A DNA stretch of 64,000 nucleotides, taken from Chitinophagales bacterium. Its GTDB lineage: Bacteria > Bacteroidota > Bacteroidia > Chitinophagales > Chitinophagaceae. A program made the position numbers and the translations under genes. Shown in pieces: positions 62,090-64,000 of the stretch (positions are counted from its first letter, which is position 1; every line of letters begins with the position of its first letter). The stretch lies in assembly GCA_017303415.1 (NCBI GenBank), contig JAFLBJ010000001.1:1054001-1118000 (forward strand), read 5' to 3'. The notes under the pieces are model-generated. The model was not told the origin of the DNA. It was given only the letters and a program-made list of their open reading frames with translations, and did not search any database.

Positions 62090-62226
62090 CCATGCAGCAC
62101 CCCCGGGGCCATGAGTGTCTCTAATACATAGTTGGTTTTACCCGGCTAAGGCCGGGAAGGTGAAATATAAGCGACCCCCAAACTCTTTTCTGACTGCTTA
62201 TGCTTATCCGGGGGTCGCTTTTTTTA
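62090..62226 (+). ncRNA. candidate small structured RNA ending in a terminator
   Basis: This non-coding stretch contains CCCGGC-TAAG-GCCGGG (62141-62156, 6-bp stem). It ends in an 11-bp stem whose arms are 62169-62179 and 62210-62220 (AGCGACCCCC and GGGGGTCGCT), with a 30-nt loop, followed by T residues. No ORF is present, and no known RNA family such as tmRNA, RNase P or SRP RNA is recognised by eye. It may be an sRNA or a long leader. The rest of the 363-nt gap, to 62351, is AT-rich upstream sequence of the next gene, with a duplicated TCCGCAAATTT word at about 62250-62275. Confidence 0.3.
62169..62225 (+). terminator. intrinsic terminator-like stem with T tract
   Basis: An 11-bp stem (arms at 62169-62179 and 62210-62220) is followed directly by six T residues. 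The loop of 30 nt is longer than usual. It would end the candidate small transcript upstream of the lipoprotein gene or back up the 61995-62085 hairpin. Confidence 0.55.
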
Positions 62227-62351
62227 TGACTCTCCTCTTCAAATTAAGTCTCCGCAAATTTTTTCCGCAAATTTCTTCCCGTTAAATACCCGCCATACGG
62301 TATTGCCGATATCCTTCTCCGATAGGATATTTATTCCCTAAATAATTAATC

Positions 62352-62915
62352 ATGAAAGGAACGATCTGGATCGGCCTGGCGCTGTTGGGTGCCACTGCCT
62401 GTAACAATGCCGAAGTAAAGGTAACGGCAGGGAAAGAGTCACTGCCCTCCAAGCCAGCGGATATGGCCTCTGTAAAGGGTATATTGAGTGGCCACACTTA
62501 TACCATGGCTAAAACAGGGGCGTTATCACCCTTTGATTTAGATAAAGAAAAGGAGGTGGAGTGGTTTGATGACCAAAAGGACACAACCCGTTTCTTTCGT
62601 GAATTTCAGGCGGGTCTGATGAAGACTGCATTCCGGTTTGAAATGGATTCCCTGGTCGAGTATAATAATGAGGGCAAGATGATCAATGGGAAATGGAGTC
62701 TGGATACCCTTTATGATGAGGGAGAGGACCCCGGAATGCGGTTAAGGGTGCATTTTCTCGACAGTACAGGTAGTTTTGGTTTCCCTGGCTCAAATGGGCC
62801 GATGGAAATGACCTATAGTTTTCGGGTTCTGGGGTGTGATGAAAAGGGGTTGTTGCTGGAATTACCCCGGGAGTTCAACCGGAGAAAGGTTGTTGGATTG
62901 TTGAATACGAAATGA
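62352..62915 (+). CDS. hypothetical lipoprotein
   Basis: This 187-residue protein starts MKGTIWIGLALLGATACNNA, a lipoprotein signal with the lipidated Cys at position 17 (weak lipobox ATAC). The mature part is acidic, with a segment KEVEWFDDQKDTTRFFREFQ and beta-strand-rich C-terminal sequence ending NRRKVVGLLNTK. No family is recognised. It stands alone between two terminator-like hairpins, so it is probably monocistronic. Confidence 0.75.
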   Translation: MKGTIWIGLALLGATACNNAEVKVTAGKESLPSKPADMASVKGILSGHTYTMAKTGALSPFDLDKEKEVEWFDDQKDTTRFFREFQAGLMKTAFRFEMDSLVEYNNEGKMINGKWSLDTLYDEGEDPGMRLRVHFLDSTGSFGFPGSNGPMEMTYSFRVLGCDEKGLLLELPREFNRRKVVGLLNTK

Positions 62916-62934
62916 ACCACATTGATCTAAATAA

Positions 62935-62964
62935 AAAAAGGTGCACCGGAGGGTGCACCTTTTT
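62935..62964. terminator. bidirectional terminator
   Basis: AAAAAGGTGCACC (62935-62947) pairs perfectly with GGTGCACCTTTTT (62952-62964) around a 4-nt loop. The A and T tracts on both sides make it work for both the lipoprotein gene and the convergent peptidase gene. Confidence 0.9.
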
Positions 62965-62984
62965 ATTTTGAACGTCAGGGTTTT

Positions 62985-64000
62985 TTAGAATCCTTTCTGC
63001 GATTTCACCGGTTTGCCATCCACATCCAGTTCGATGATCTCGTAACCGAATTTTTCGAGGGTGGGTAATACTTTGGCTTTATCTCCCACGAGCAGGATAT
63101 TCATCTTGCTGAGGTCGATCCATTTCTTAGCAAAGGCGCTCAGTTCCTCTTTTGTCATGTTCTTGAGGATCTGGTTTTGTTTATCTACATAATCAGCAGG
63201 CAGATCATATTCCAAAATGCGACCGATAAATCCGGCTTTTTGGAATCCGGTTTCATACCGAAGGGCATCGATCTGTCCCAGGGCACTTTTCATAAAGGTC
63301 ATTTCATCATCGGTCAACCCTTTTTCCTGGAAATCTTTTAATTCCTTGATGACTTCACTCAGGGCGCTGTCGGAGGCGGCGGCTTTGATACCGGCGCTGA
63401 AAGAAAATTCTCCGCTGTATTTGTCGCCACTGAATCCGGAGCGTGCTCCGTAGGTCCAACCTTTGTCTTCACGCAGGTTCAGGTTCAGGCGGCTGTTGAA
63501 GGCTCCACCCAGCGGATAGTTCATCAGGAATGAACGATAATAGTCGCCTGTTGCATCGTATTTCAGGTTGGTCAGATAGCCAACACGGAATTCGGATTGG
63601 GCGGCATTCTTTACATCAACAAAATAGACCTTTGTTTTTTCAGCAGCCGGAGCTGTTTTGATCTCAGGAATAGTGATCTTCTTGTTTGGCAATTTGGATA
63701 AGAAGCTCAGCTTAGGTAAAACTTCACTTTCTTTTACATCACCCACCACTACTACATCCACTCCTTGTGAGGTCATATAGTTATCATAGTATCCCTGAAC
63801 ATCTTCGATGGTAAATGTTTTGACGGTTTCTTCTGTGCCGCTTTCACTAATACCCAAGATATTATTCTCGCCGTAGTTGATCTTATCAAATACAGCAGAG
63901 GCAATAGCGGCTGGTTGCGATTTTATCTGCTTAAAGCTTTCCAGCGTTTGGCGCTTCAGGCGGCTAAAGGCGTCATTGGTGAATTTGGGTTGGAGGATAC
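62985..64000 (-). CDS. M16-family peptidase, C-terminal part (gene continues beyond window)
   Basis: The open frame runs off the right edge. The internal TTG at 63857 is not the start, since upstream codons continue in frame as NDAFSRLKRQTLESFKQIKS. The visible part is the second M16 domain. It has YPLGGAFNSRLNLNLRED and KGWTYGARSGF, where the Arg/Tyr substrate-binding residues of the inactive half lie, and ends VKSQKGF. The HxxEH zinc motif of the active half would be in the missing portion or in a partner protein. Such proteins in Bacteroidetes are usually periplasmic zinc proteases. Confidence 0.9.
   Translation of the reverse strand, partial: ILQPKFTNDAFSRLKRQTLESFKQIKSQPAAIASAVFDKINYGENNILGISESGTEETVKTFTIEDVQGYYDNYMTSQGVDVVVVGDVKESEVLPKLSFLSKLPNKKITIPEIKTAPAAEKTKVYFVDVKNAAQSEFRVGYLTNLKYDATGDYYRSFLMNYPLGGAFNSRLNLNLREDKGWTYGARSGFSGDKYSGEFSFSAGIKAAASDSALSEVIKELKDFQEKGLTDDEMTFMKSALGQIDALRYETGFQKAGFIGRILEYDLPADYVDKQNQILKNMTKEELSAFAKKWIDLSKMNILLVGDKAKVLPTLEKFGYEIIELDVDGKPVKSQKGF

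Overview
This window is chromosomal DNA of a Bacteroidetes bacterium, most likely a member of the Chitinophagaceae or a close relative. The assignment is inferred from several traits. There is a TTTG-N19-TAnnTTTG type promoter, and Shine-Dalgarno sequences are not prominent. A CarH-like MerR regulator sits next to an ECF sigma factor and a crtI-crtB-idi-crtZ-crtY operon. The YeeE/YedE transporter is split in two, and serC is followed by a DUF1015 gene. No rRNA, tRNA, CRISPR array, transposase or phage gene was seen.

Region 1 (1-27325) is a surface-polysaccharide locus, almost entirely on the + strand. It opens with nucleotide-sugar genes (3' end of rfbB, rfbA, an SDR epimerase, gmd, a GDP-fucose synthase gene). 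A Wzm/Wzt-type ABC exporter follows. Next comes a small module with a GDPD-like protein, a HAD phosphatase, and two paralogous nucleotidyltransferases flanking a cupin. The rest holds many glycosyltransferases, two FkbM methyltransferases, an acyltransferase, an asparagine-synthase-like amidotransferase, a NodB deacetylase, a formyltransferase and a CpsB/YwqE-type PHP phosphatase. Very short gaps and overlaps suggest long cotranscribed blocks. One polytopic membrane protein lies on the opposite strand.

Region 2 (27326-34701) is a carotenoid locus. A MerR regulator with a B12-binding domain (CarH/LitR type) precedes a sigma factor, phytoene desaturase, phytoene synthase, IPP isomerase, beta-carotene hydroxylase, lycopene cyclase and an MscS channel. 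A cluster of TGTTTAA motifs lies in front of the sigma-crt operon. The pathway visible here would run from GGPP to zeaxanthin; GGPP synthase must be elsewhere.

Region 3 (34773-46328) starts with two coiled-coil proteins on the - strand. It continues as a reduced-sulfur island: TauE, a CstB-like persulfide dioxygenase-rhodanese fusion, a rhodanese, a porin, split YeeE/YedE, a TsdA-like dihaem cytochrome, a SoxB-like hydrolase, an SQR-like flavoprotein, a TusE/DsrC-like protein and a DsrE-like protein. Three transcription-unit starts in it carry near-identical CRP/FNR-like palindromes (GTGAY-N4-ATCAC).

Region 4 (46590-64000) is mostly housekeeping: a LuxR-type response regulator, a long-chain acyl-CoA ligase, serC, DUF1015, a TPR protein, a zinc-dependent phospholipase C-like protein, DUF502, a TetR-TolC-RND efflux operon, a lipoprotein and the 3' part of an M16 peptidase gene.

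The most unusual structure is spread over the whole window. At least seven intergenic loci hold tandem heptamers arranged as long inverted repeats. They use at least four different heptamer words. Two loci, about 3.8 kb apart, share a complex palindrome with the same two nested hairpins in each half.
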